Assembly (NCBI RefSeq): GCF_002368115.1
Contig: NZ_AP018316.1
Coordinates: forward strand, 1,742,585 to 1,806,584
DNA from: Dolichospermum compactum NIES-806
GTDB taxonomy: Bacteria; Cyanobacteriota; Cyanobacteriia; Cyanobacteriales; Nostocaceae
Length of the DNA stretch: 64,000 nucleotides
Direction of reading: 5' to 3'
Part shown: one piece after another, positions 17,051 to 25,609 of the stretch
Layout: each line of letters begins with the position of its first letter
Numbering within the stretch: the stretch's first letter is position 1
Notes under the pieces: generated by a model
Databases searched by the model: none
What the model saw: only the letters and a program-made list of their open reading frames with translations
What the model was told of the DNA's origin: nothing
Position numbers and translations under genes: made by a program

Positions 17051-18199
17051 ATGCGTATAGCTTGGATTGGAAAAAAAACACCCTTTTGCGGTAACGTCAC
17101 CTACAGTCGAGAAATTACCAACGGATTACTAGACAGGGGACATGAGGTTAGTTTTCTGCACTTTGCCCAAGAAGAAGCGACAACTGACAATTGGCCTAAT
17201 TTTCAAGAAGTTCCTTTACCATTTATCTACAAGTCTCAGGTTTACACAATTCCCTCTTTCAAAGCAACTAAGGTTTTGAAGGATTCGCTACGGGAAATTA
17301 AACCGGATATAGTCCACGCTTCTCTGACTCTATCAACTTTAGATTTTGTTTTACCAGAAATTTGCGAAGAGTTAAATTTGCCCCTCATTGCTACTTTCCA
17401 CACTCCATTTGCCGGGAAGGGAGCAAAATTAATATCCAGTACCCAGCTTTTAGCTTATCAACTTTATGCTCCTTTTTTAGATCATTATGATCGGGTAATT
17501 ATCTTTTCCCAAATTCAACGGGAATTACTCTCAAGTATGGGGGTGGGGGAAAGCAAAATTGCTGTGATTCCTAATGGTGTAGATCCTGTTAAGTATTCTC
17601 CCGGTGTTTCCCAAGTTAAAGCCGAATTCGGGGCTGAACGGTTGTTTGTTTATCAAGGGAGAATCGCCCAAGAGAAAAACGTTGAATCTCTCTTGCGGGC
17701 TTGGAAGCAATCGGATATGGGCGTTAATACCAAATTATTGATTGTGGGTGATGGTCCATTAAAGCCTTCTCTGGAGTCGTTTTATGGGCGAGAACATGGC
17801 ATCATCTGGTTAGGATTTATCGCCGATGAAAATCGCCGCATCGAAATTTTACGAGGGGCAGATGTGTTTATTTTACCTTCTTTAGTTGAGGGTTTATCCT
17901 TGTCTTTATTAGAGGCTATGTCCTGTGGTGTAGCTTGTTTAGCTACTGATGTGGGTGCAGACGGGGAAGTTTTAGAAAAAGGGGCTGGTGTAGCGATTAA
18001 TACAAGCAGTGTGCGATCGCAGTTAAAAACCCTTTTACCACTATGCCAAGATCATCCAGAGTTAACCAGCTTGTTGGGAGAAAAAGCCAGAAAGCGAGTA
18101 TTAGAGCGCTATACCCTGAATGATAATATCACCCAATTAGAAGAGCTTTATAGTCAAGTTCTCGCCCAGCGTCCATTAACACTAAGTTGGGGCATTTAA
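17051..18199 (+). CDS. Glycosyltransferase family 4 (GT-B fold)
   Basis: 382 residues. The N-terminal Rossmann half has MRIAWIGKKTPFCGNVTYSR. The C-terminal nucleotide-sugar half has VYQGRIAQEKNVESLL, KLLIVGDGP and the E-x7-E element in PSLVEGLSLSLLEAMSCG. It transfers an activated sugar with retention, probably in cell-surface glycan or glycolipid assembly at the cytoplasmic face. It is the first gene of a plus-strand glycan cluster extending to 27110 but is followed by a strong terminator hairpin, so it may be transcribed alone. Confidence 0.85.
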   Translation: MRIAWIGKKTPFCGNVTYSREITNGLLDRGHEVSFLHFAQEEATTDNWPNFQEVPLPFIYKSQVYTIPSFKATKVLKDSLREIKPDIVHASLTLSTLDFVLPEICEELNLPLIATFHTPFAGKGAKLISSTQLLAYQLYAPFLDHYDRVIIFSQIQRELLSSMGVGESKIAVIPNGVDPVKYSPGVSQVKAEFGAERLFVYQGRIAQEKNVESLLRAWKQSDMGVNTKLLIVGDGPLKPSLESFYGREHGIIWLGFIADENRRIEILRGADVFILPSLVEGLSLSLLEAMSCGVACLATDVGADGEVLEKGAGVAINTSSVRSQLKTLLPLCQDHPELTSLLGEKARKRVLERYTLNDNITQLEELYSQVLAQRPLTLSWGI

Positions 18200-18207
18200 A
18201 CCTCGTA

Positions 18208-18227
18208 GGGGCGGGATCTCCCCGCCC
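18208..18227 (+). terminator. Intrinsic terminator-like hairpin after GT4 gene
   Basis: GGGGCGGG (18208-18215) and CCCCGCCC (18220-18227) form a perfect 8-bp stem around ATCT, nine bases after the GT4 stop. Only a weak T-run follows, and part of the stem is repeated downstream (CTCCCCGCCCTTT). Confidence 0.6.
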
Positions 18228-18295
18228 TTTATCTCCCCTTTATCTCCCCGCCCTTTGTATCTCTTTGGTCTTATAATGTCTAATTTTGGATGAGC

Positions 18296-18415
18296 ATGGA
18301 TAATATGACCATAGATAATAATACTTTGGATTTAGTGGCTGGAGGATTAGCGATCGCTATTTTGATAGGGGGAATGTTGATGATGTTCACCACCATCTTC
18401 AGCACCAAAAAATAA
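18296..18415 (+). CDS. Small single-pass membrane protein (39 aa), unknown
   Basis: ATG at 18296 opens MDNMTIDNNTLDLV, then a hydrophobic helix (AGGLAIAILIGGMLMMFTTI, about residues 15-35) and a short FSTKK end. Its size and one-helix form resemble the small subunits of cyanobacterial thylakoid complexes, but it matches none that I recall with certainty. The coding frame includes a HIP1 octamer. It lies between GT4 and GT2 on the same strand. Confidence 0.5.
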   Translation: MDNMTIDNNTLDLVAGGLAIAILIGGMLMMFTTIFSTKK

Positions 18416-18648
18416 TTTTCTCCCAGGTAAATGAGGTATAAAACTAATGCTGGAACTCTGATTCCCACATTATCCCCCCTAATCCCCCTTACCAAAAGGG
18501 GAAACCGGAAAATTCTCTTCCTTAGCAAGAGGATGTTTAGCTATGCCCAATAAAAATGTTACAATATGTTAAAAATTATATTAGCACAATGTGGCAGTAT
18601 AGTATTGTATTGCTTATTGACTTTCCAGTAAATCTACTAGCTTAGATT

Positions 18649-19629
18649 ATGCCTCACATTTCGGTGGTAATCCCAGTCTATAAAGCAGAAGACTGTTTGT
18701 ACGTTTTGTATAAGCGTCTTGCGGATTCATTAGAGACGATTACACAAGACTTTGAATTAATCTTAGTTGAGGATTGTGGGGGCGATCGCTCTTGGGATAT
18801 AATTATTGAATTAGCTAACAGTGACTCACGGGTAAAAGGAATTCAATTTAGTCGGAATTTCGGTCAACATTATGGTATAACCGCAGGCTTAGACCATTGT
18901 GATGGTGACTGGGTTGTAGTTATGGATTGTGACTTGCAAGACAGACCAGAAGAAATTCCCAGACTTTATGCCAAGGCTCAAGAAGGTTATGATGTTGTCT
19001 TAGCTAGGAGGGGAAAACGAAAAGATTCTCCCTTAAAACGAGTGACATCATGGCTATTTTACCAGATTTTCAATTATTTTACTGAACTTCAATATGATGG
19101 TGAAGTTGGCAATTTTCGGATGATTTCCCGACAAGTTGCTCAAGATTTTTGTCTAATGCGTGAACGACTCAGATTTTTTGGAGGTTTAGTAGATTGGATG
19201 GGATTTCCTACTGCTAGTATTGATGTTTTTCATGAAGAACGCTTTGCTGGGAAAAGTACCTATACTTTTGCTAAATTATGGAAACTAGCCAGTGAAACAA
19301 TTATAGCTTATTCTGATAAACCCCTGAGATTATCAATTAAACTAGGTTTTATTATTTCTGCTTTTGCCTTCACTTATGGAATCTATATACTTGTTCAATT
19401 TTTTATTTATGGTTCAACTGTCACAGGCTGGAGTAGTCTTATTGTTTCGTTATATTTTTTGGGAGGAATTATTATCTCTATTTTAGGGATTATAGGCGTT
19501 TATTTGGGGAAAACTTTTGATGAAATCAAGAAGAGACCTCTATATTTAGTCAGAAACTCAACATTCAATCTAGGTAATACTAAAAACCTCTCCAATACAC
19601 TAGAAAAATCGGTTAATTTATATGTTTGA
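18649..19629 (+). CDS. GT2 polyprenyl-phosphate glycosyltransferase (ArnC/DPM-like)
   Basis: 326 residues. The GT-A domain begins ISVVIPVYKAEDCL; the metal-binding acidic motif is VVMDCDLQDRP near residues 90-100, and GNFRMISR follows. Two C-terminal membrane segments lie at about 228-250 and 262-288. This layout is that of ArnC, GtrB and dolichyl-phosphate-mannose synthase-like enzymes, which move a sugar from a nucleotide to a polyprenyl phosphate at the inner face of the membrane. The stop overlaps the start of the acetyltransferase gene by 8 bases. Confidence 0.85.
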   Translation: MPHISVVIPVYKAEDCLYVLYKRLADSLETITQDFELILVEDCGGDRSWDIIIELANSDSRVKGIQFSRNFGQHYGITAGLDHCDGDWVVVMDCDLQDRPEEIPRLYAKAQEGYDVVLARRGKRKDSPLKRVTSWLFYQIFNYFTELQYDGEVGNFRMISRQVAQDFCLMRERLRFFGGLVDWMGFPTASIDVFHEERFAGKSTYTFAKLWKLASETIIAYSDKPLRLSIKLGFIISAFAFTYGIYILVQFFIYGSTVTGWSSLIVSLYFLGGIIISILGIIGVYLGKTFDEIKKRPLYLVRNSTFNLGNTKNLSNTLEKSVNLYV

Positions 19630-20308
19630 GGATGTTATTGCTACGCCGTGGGATTCCAGAGTGTTTGGAATTAATACATTTGAGATTGTATACACTTCTG
19701 ATGTCAACCTAAAAAAAATCTTAGAAGAAATTTTTCAAGAAACCCGCTTGGGTCATTATACAGTTAAGATAAATCCGCTAAATAATAAGAAGATATTGGA
19801 TGAGTTTGGGTTTTATTATTGTGATACTTTAATCGAACCTTACTGTAGTTCTGAAAATTTGGCTAAATATCAAAAAGAAGGAATACACATTTCCGATTTA
19901 GTAGATATAGAAGACTTGAGTAATAGTGTTTATGGCGCATTCAGTCACGGTCGTTTTCATAGAGATTTTAAATTGAAAAAACATCTAGCTGATATTCGAT
20001 ATGATTCATGGTTAAGAGAACTTCATCAGTCGAAGCAAGTTTTTGGACTGATGATTTTTGATAACCTAGCAGGTTTTTGGGGGTATTCCAATCATAAAAT
20101 ACTTCTTCATGCCTTAAGTGAAAAATATCGAGGAAAAGGACTTGCAAAATACTTTTGGAGTATCGCTTGTCAAAAATTATTTGAAAAAGGTTATTCTGAG
20201 TTAACAAGTTCGATATCTGCATCCAATATTGCCGTTTTAAATCTTTACTCATCTTTGGGATTTAGGTTTAGAAATCCAGTAGATGTTTATCATTTACTTT
20301 TAGAGTAA
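19622..20308 (+). CDS. GNAT acetyltransferase, WecD-like
   Basis: 228 residues. The N-terminal half opens TPWDSRVFGINTFEI, as in WecD/RffC-type dTDP-amino-sugar acetyltransferases, whose N-domain starts with a similar xWDSxxFG block. The C-terminal GNAT core has LSEKYRGKGLAKYFW (acetyl-CoA loop, R/Q-x-x-G-x-G/A) and SASNIAVLNLYSSLGF. With the WecE-like aminotransferase at 24453 it suggests N-acetylation of a 4-amino-4,6-dideoxyhexose. The substrate is inferred from context. Confidence 0.75.
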   Translation: MFEDVIATPWDSRVFGINTFEIVYTSDVNLKKILEEIFQETRLGHYTVKINPLNNKKILDEFGFYYCDTLIEPYCSSENLAKYQKEGIHISDLVDIEDLSNSVYGAFSHGRFHRDFKLKKHLADIRYDSWLRELHQSKQVFGLMIFDNLAGFWGYSNHKILLHALSEKYRGKGLAKYFWSIACQKLFEKGYSELTSSISASNIAVLNLYSSLGFRFRNPVDVYHLLLE

Positions 20309-20419
20309 TTAACAGTTGTCAGTAATCCTGGAAAAGAAAACTAAGCCCCTTTCCAGAGAACTACTAAAGCTAGAATTTCAACTTATGCAAGAAAATAGTA
20401 TTTGATAATAAAACCAAAA

Positions 20420-20785
20420 ATGAATCATCTCTACATACTCTTAACAATCCTATTTACAGTTTACGGACAAATCATCATTAAGTGGCAAGTTCAAATAGCC
20501 GGAGCATTTCCCCAAGACAACATTGAAAAACTACAATACATCATCAGACTATTACTCAACCCCTGGGTAATTAGTAGCTTTACCTGTGCTTTTTTAGCAG
20601 CACTTAGCTGGATGGCCGCCATGACCAAATTTCCCCTCAGCTATGCTTACCCATTTATGAGTTTAGCCTTTGTTTTAGTCATGTTTCTCAGCGCCGTCTT
20701 CTTTAAAGAACCCGTAACAATTCCCAAATCCATAGGCTTAGGCTTAATCATATTAGGTATTATTATTGGTAGTAGTAAAAGATGA
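20420..20785 (+). CDS. EmrE/ArnE-like small membrane transporter (putative lipid-sugar flippase subunit)
   Basis: About 121 residues with four hydrophobic helices. The sequence opens MNHLYILLTILFTVYGQIII and includes FPLSYAYPFMSLAFVLVM and FFKEPVTIPKSIGLGLIILG, the SMR/EamA half-transporter pattern. In the Arn pathway ArnE and ArnF are such proteins and flip the undecaprenyl-phosphate sugar. Its position between an ArnC-like GT2 and a GT-C transferase supports that role, which is inferred. The ATG at 20420 is preferred over a TTG at 20402. Confidence 0.7.
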   Translation: MNHLYILLTILFTVYGQIIIKWQVQIAGAFPQDNIEKLQYIIRLLLNPWVISSFTCAFLAALSWMAAMTKFPLSYAYPFMSLAFVLVMFLSAVFFKEPVTIPKSIGLGLIILGIIIGSSKR

Positions 20786-21053
20786 AAACTGACAAATTAT
20801 TTGACGGAGATTCTCTAGAACAAAACGAGGCTGCTGACTGCTTAGAAAAATCCATCGCTCTTCCTTTTGATGATTAGTACCAGCGCCGACAGCACTAAAA
20901 TCTACGCTATATCTAGCAATGCGTAAAGTTGAACTTGTATCTACTCTCAATATTCATGAAAAGGAAGTAAAACAGATTCTAAATCCCCACCATGCCACAA
21001 AATTATCTACAATGGAATCAACTCTAGCGGTACTTGGACAACGAGTTGAATAA
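20782..21053 (+). pseudogene. HicB-type antitoxin relic
   Basis: The frame from 20782 reads GDSLEQNEAADCLEKSIALP and stops at 20875. The next frame, from 20877, reads PAPTALKSTLYLAMRKVELV, then NIHEKEVKQILNPHHATKLS and TLAVLGQRVE. This is the C-terminal helix-turn-helix part of HicB antitoxins. A frameshift near 20875 and the loss of the N-terminus and of hicA make it non-functional. It begins inside the last codons of the upstream transporter gene. Confidence 0.75.
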
Positions 21054-21228
21054 CAAATTAGTGCAAAGTAGAATCTGATACAAGCAAAACGAACATAATA
21101 TTTTTTCTACCGTAAAAGTTTAAATCTCACCCGTGTTTAGTATACATCAATCATGACTTTTTAAACACCCTCTTAGTTAAAAAATCAATAAGCATTAGCT
21201 TTACTCAACTATCTGTACATTCTGAAAA

Positions 21229-21681
21229 ATGATGAAACTCACAAAACCTCTCTATGAATCTGATTTCAATTTGTGGATAGAACAAACCGTAAACCTGCTA
21301 GAAAAAGGAGAGTTTGCTCAGTTGGATATTCAGAATCTTATCGAAGAAATTGAGGACATAGGCAATAATCGTAAAGATGCTTTAGAGAGTAATCTGATCA
21401 GAGTTTTTCAACATTTACTCAAGTGGAAATATCAACCCCAAAAACGCTCTAATAGTTGGAAAGCGTCAATTACTGAACATTCTTTGCGTTTAAACAAGTC
21501 ATTAAAAAAAAGTCCTAGCTTAAAGAGATACTTGGAAGAGGTATTTGATGAATGTTATCATGATGCCAGATTAATTGCTTCTCAAGAAACAGGAATAGAT
21601 ATTCATGTTTTCCCGGAAATTTGCCCTTTTAATAGTGCTAATGTTTTAAATCCCCAGTATTTACCAGAGGACGATATTTAG
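21229..21681 (+). CDS. DUF29 family protein
   Basis: 150 residues. The YESDFNLWIEQTVNLLEKG opening, LDIQNLIEEIEDIG, and LLKWKYQPQKRSNSWKASI are the DUF29 signature. The protein is helical and soluble. The family is abundant in Nostocales, often in many copies near mobile DNA, and its function is not known. It interrupts the glycan cluster and is probably a later arrival. Confidence 0.85.
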   Translation: MMKLTKPLYESDFNLWIEQTVNLLEKGEFAQLDIQNLIEEIEDIGNNRKDALESNLIRVFQHLLKWKYQPQKRSNSWKASITEHSLRLNKSLKKSPSLKRYLEEVFDECYHDARLIASQETGIDIHVFPEICPFNSANVLNPQYLPEDDI

Positions 21682-21735
21682 TAAGCTGCGGTGTCTGCAA
21701 AAGTTGAATTACCACGCTTGTTCAATAAAAATACC

Positions 21736-22604
21736 ATGAAAATCTGCCCTCAATGTCACCACCATTTTAACCAAGAAAATTGGCATTGTCCAGCTTGTGG
21801 ATATACCCCCCCATCCTTAAATGGACACTTGACCTTTGCTCCAGAACTGGCTGCGGAAAGTGCTGGATTTGAAGCTGAATTTTTTCCTAAATTAGCACAA
21901 TTAGAAGCCAAAAACTTCTGGTTTCGTTCCCGAAATAGGCTGATAATTTACGCACTAAAACATTATTTTCCCCAAGCCAAAAACTTCCTAGAAATTGGTT
22001 GCGGAACTGGTTTTGTCCTGCAAGGAATTGAAAAAAATCTCTCTCATCTTACCTGTTCAGGTAGTGAAATATTTACCGCAGGGTTAGAATTTGCTAGAGA
22101 ACGTCTATGTAAAACAACTCTATTTCAAATGGATGCTCGGAATATCCCCTTTGCTGAAGAATTTGATATTATTGGAGCTTTTGACGTTCTTGAACACATA
22201 GAACAAGATACAGACGTTTTAGAAAAAATGTATCAAGCTACACAAAATGGGGGGGGATAATACTGACCGTTCCTCAACATCCTTGGCTATGGAGTCAAGC
22301 TGATACTCATGCTCATCATGTCCGTCGCTACGTTAAAAAAGATCTAATGATCAAATTACACCAAGCGGGATTTAAAATAGTTAGGGTGACATCTTTTGTT
22401 TCTTTCCTATTACCATTAATGCTAATTTCTCGCATCAACAGTCGCTCAAATTCCAAAGATTATGACCCCACCAGCGAACTCAAAATTAGCGGATTTCTAA
22501 ATTACCTCTTGGAGAAAATCCTTGATATGGAACGCTGGTTTATAAAATTAGGGTTTTCCTTTCCTTTCGGTGGTTCTTTATTAGTAATTGCTTACAAAAA
22601 ATAA
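21736..22604 (+). pseudogene. SAM-dependent methyltransferase with zinc ribbon, frameshifted at a G8 tract
   Basis: The ATG at 21736 opens a zinc-ribbon (CPQC at residues 4-7 and CPAC), followed by a class I methyltransferase core with FLEIGCGTGFVLQGIE (motif I) and IIGAFDVLEHIEQD. At 22249-22256 eight G residues end the frame at TAA. One more G would continue as NGGGIILTVPQHPWLWSQ and run to 22604 (SFPFGGSLLVIAYKK). It is either a real off-state or pseudogene, or a homopolymer sequencing error. The protein probably modifies a glycan precursor, but this is only inferred from context. Confidence 0.75.
22249..22256 (+). repeat. G8 homopolymer tract inside methyltransferase gene
   Basis: Eight consecutive G in the coding strand. 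The frame is closed at length 8 and would be open at 9 (or 6). It pairs with the same situation at 25108-25115. Confidence 0.9.
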
Positions 22605-22628
22605 CCAGAGAATCTATGTGACAAAAAC

Positions 22629-23585
22629 ATGAGTGAAAAAATAGACCATGACCGCTTATTTAAAGAACTGATATCCACATTTTTCATAGAATTTATAGAA
22701 CTGTTCTTTCCCGAAGTTCTTAAATACATAGATACCAACTCAGTCTCATTATTAGACAAAGAAATATTTACAGATGTTACCGCAGGAGGCAAATATGAAA
22801 CCGACTTAATAGCCAAAGTCAGATTTCTCGGTGAACCTTCTTACTTTCTCGTTCACATTGAAGCCGAATCAGGAGCAAAATCGAAATTTAATCAAAGAAT
22901 GTTCCGCTATTTTTCCAGATTACACGAAAAATTTGACTTACCAATTTATCCCATAGTCATTTTCTCATATTCTTCTCCCAAAACCTTAGCCACAAATAAC
23001 TATCAAATCAACTTTCCTGATTTGGAAGTGCTAAAATTTAATTATCAAGTCATTCAACTAAATCAGCTAAATTGGAGAGACTTTTTAAATCGTCAAAATC
23101 CAGTTGCATCTGCTTTAATGTCGAAAATGAATATAGCACCAGCGGATAGACCAAAGGTGAAAGCAGAGTGTTTAAGGTTGTTAGTAACTCTAAAATTAAA
23201 TCCGGCAAAAATGCAATTGATATCAGGATTTATTGATACATATTTGCGACTGAATAAAATAGAAGAAGAGAAATTTGCAGCAGAAATAGGTTCATTAATA
23301 CCAGCGGAAAAGGAGGAAGTTATGCAGATAGTTACTAGTTGGATGGAACAAGGGATTGAACGAGGTATTGAACAAGGTATTCAGCAAGGTCGTCAAGAAG
23401 CAATTAGCAAAGAGAAAGATTTAATTGTCCGTCAAATCAAGAGGAAAGTAGGAAATATTGATATGGAATTAGAAATTCGGGTTAAAAGTTTAAATCTAGA
23501 GGTAATTGAAGTATTAGCAGAAGCAATATTTGATTTCGCTACTGTGGAAGATCTACGAAATTGGTTAGACAATTTACATGATTAA
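22629..23585 (+). CDS. Rpn/PD-(D/E)XK-type putative nuclease with DUF4351-like C-terminus
   Basis: 318 residues opening DHDRLFKELISTFFIEFIEL. The segment TDLIAKVRFLGEPSYFLVHI is followed by EAE, consistent with the D-x(n)-E-x-(K/E) core of Rpn-type (YhgA-like) nucleases. A helical region and a charged repeat tract (MEQGIERGIEQGIQQGRQEA) lead to a C-terminal DUF4351-like block (FATVEDLRNWLDNL). Such proteins are very common in cyanobacteria and are linked to recombination. This is the intact copy of a tandem pair. Confidence 0.8.
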   Translation: MSEKIDHDRLFKELISTFFIEFIELFFPEVLKYIDTNSVSLLDKEIFTDVTAGGKYETDLIAKVRFLGEPSYFLVHIEAESGAKSKFNQRMFRYFSRLHEKFDLPIYPIVIFSYSSPKTLATNNYQINFPDLEVLKFNYQVIQLNQLNWRDFLNRQNPVASALMSKMNIAPADRPKVKAECLRLLVTLKLNPAKMQLISGFIDTYLRLNKIEEEKFAAEIGSLIPAEKEEVMQIVTSWMEQGIERGIEQGIQQGRQEAISKEKDLIVRQIKRKVGNIDMELEIRVKSLNLEVIEVLAEAIFDFATVEDLRNWLDNLHD

Positions 23586-23627
23586 GTTAAAATATACCAA
23601 TAATTAAAGAATCTATGTGACAAAAAC

Positions 23628-24373
23628 ATGAGTGAAAAAATAGACCATGACCGCTTATTTAAAGAACTGATATCCACATTTTTCATAGAATTTATAGAAC
23701 TGTTCTTTCCCGAAGTTCTTAAATACATAGATACCAACTCAGTCTCATTATTAGACAAAGAAATATTTACAGATGTTACCGCAGGAGGCAAATATGAAAC
23801 CGACTTAATAGCCAAAGTCAGATTTCTCGGTGAACCTTCTTACTTTCTCGTTCACATTGAAGCCGAATCAGGAGCAAAATCGAAATTTAATGTCAAAATC
23901 CAGTTGCATCTGCTTTAATGTCGAAAATGAATATAGCACCAGCGGATAGACCAAAGGTGAAAGCAGAGTGTTTAAGGTTGTTAGTAACTCTAAAATTAAA
24001 TCCGGCAAAAATGCAATTGATATCAGGATTTATTGATACATATTTGCGACTGAATAAAATAGAAGAAGAGAAATTTGCAGCAGAAATAGGTTCATTAATA
24101 CCAGCGGAAAAGGAGGAAGTTATGCAGATAGTTACTAGTTGGATGGAACAAGGGATTGAACAAGGTATTGAACGAGGTCGTCAAGAAGCAATTACCAAAG
24201 AAAAAGATTTAATTGTCCGTCAAATCAAGAGGAAAGTAGGAAATATTGATATGGAATTAGAAACCCGGATTAAAAGTTTAAATCTAGAGGTAATTGAAGT
24301 ACTAGCAGAAGCAATATTTGATTTCGCTACTGTGGAAGATCTACGAAATTGGTTAGACAATTTACATGATTAA
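23628..24373 (+). pseudogene. Second, internally deleted copy of the Rpn-type gene
   Basis: Nearly identical to 22629-23585, but about 200 bp are missing after codon 88 (KSKFN), between short TCAAA repeats. The N-terminal frame closes at 23918, and the C-terminal part (LMSKMNIAPADRPKVKAECL onward) is open in another frame to 24373. The putative nuclease core is cut, so it should be inactive. Confidence 0.85.
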
Positions 24374-24452
24374 GTTAAACTATATAAAACTCCACCTAAC
24401 TTATTAAGTTTTAACTTCGCAATTTAAAATAACCTGCCAAAAATTAAAACCC

Positions 24453-25609
24453 ATGAATAAAATCCCTTTCAATAAACCCTATATGACAGGTAAAGAGCTT
24501 TGGTATATTAGCCAAGCTCACCACGCTGGACAATTGGCTGGGGACGGCAATTATACCAAAAAATGCCATCAATGGCTAGAAGCGCAAACGAATTGCCACA
24601 AAGCCCTACTCACCCACTCTTGTACAGCAGCCCTGGAAATATCCGCTATTTTAGCCGATTTAGAACCGGGAGACGAAGTGATTATGCCCAGTTATACTTT
24701 CGTTTCCACAGCTAACGCTTTTGTTCTCAGGGGAGCAGTTCCCGTATTTGTTGATATCCGACCCGATACCCTAAACTTAGACGAAACCCTCGTAGAAGCG
24801 GCAATTACTGACCGTACTCGTGCCATTGTTCCCGTTCATTATGCCGGAGTAGGGTGTGAAATGGATACTTTACAAAACATTGCCCAAAAACATCACCTGC
24901 TGTTAATTGAAGATGCTGCTCAAGCACTTATGGCATCCTACAAAGGTCAACCCCTTGGTAGTTTTGGAGACTTAGGTTGCTTCAGTTTTCATGAAACCAA
25001 AAATATTATTGCGGGTGAAGGTGGTGCTTTAATTATCAACAATTCCCGGTTTACAGAACAAGCGGAAATCATCCGGGAAAAAGGCACTAATCGCAGTAAA
25101 TTCTTTAGGGGGGGGTAGATAAATATACCTGGATTAACCAAGGATCTAGTTATTTGCCCGGAGAATTAATTGCGGCTTTTCTCTATGCTCAATTAGAGGA
25201 AGCAGAGAAGATTATAGCAGCCCGCCTGCAAGTGTGGGACTATTACCATCAACTTCTAGAACCCCTAGAAAAAAGTGGTAAATTACGCCGTCCTATTATT
25301 CCGCCGACTTGTCAGCATAATGGACATATGTATTATATCATCTTAAATAATTTACAAATCCGTACCAGTCTGATAAGCTATCTCAAAGAACAGGGTATGA
25401 GTTCTGTATTTCATTATGTACCTTTACATAGTTCTCCCGCTGGACAGCATTATGGACGGGTTCATGGTGATATGAACAATACTAATCATGTTTCTGATTG
25501 TCTGTTGCGTTTACCTCTGTTTCCAGAGTTGGGACTTTCACAGATTGAAACTGTTGTTATGGCTATTAATAGTTTTTTTAGAGAGGGTGTAAATGTTGTC
25601 AGTAAATAA
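24453..25609 (+). pseudogene. WecE-like dTDP-4-amino-4,6-dideoxyhexose aminotransferase, frameshifted at a G8 tract
   Basis: DegT/DnrJ/EryC1/StrS aminotransferase. It opens IPFNKPYMTGKELWYISQA, with SCTAALEISAIL, GDEVIMPSYTFVSTANAF, LIEDAAQA (the PLP-binding Asp) and the PLP lysine in FSFHETKNIIAGEGGAL. That is the WecE/RffA pattern. At 25108-25115 eight G force a TAG after FFRGG. With nine G the frame continues VDKYTWINQGSSYLPGELIA to 25609. The family makes dTDP-Fuc4N or similar from dTDP-4-keto-6-deoxyglucose. Its end overlaps the GT-C gene start. Confidence 0.85.
25108..25115 (+). repeat. G8 homopolymer tract inside aminotransferase gene
   Basis: Eight consecutive G in the coding strand; the frame is closed at 8 and would be open at 9 or 6. 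It is the same length and phase defect as the tract at 22249-22256. Confidence 0.9.

Larger units (their letters stand above)
22609..24382 (+). repeat. Direct tandem duplication, about 1-kb unit
   Basis: The sequence starting AGAATCTATGTGACAAAAAC at 22609 starts again at 23608, and the two copies stay nearly identical to the region after each stop codon. The second copy has lost about 200 bp internally and 12 bp in a Gly-Ile-Glu-rich tract. The near-identity implies a recent event. Confidence 0.9.

Noticed and set aside
17051..20785. Possible CRISPR-free phage island
   Set aside because: No phage structural, integrase or lysis genes; the contents fit glycan synthesis.
20753..20950. 65-codon minus-strand frame
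   Set aside because: Opposite the end of the transporter gene and the hicB relic; no support.
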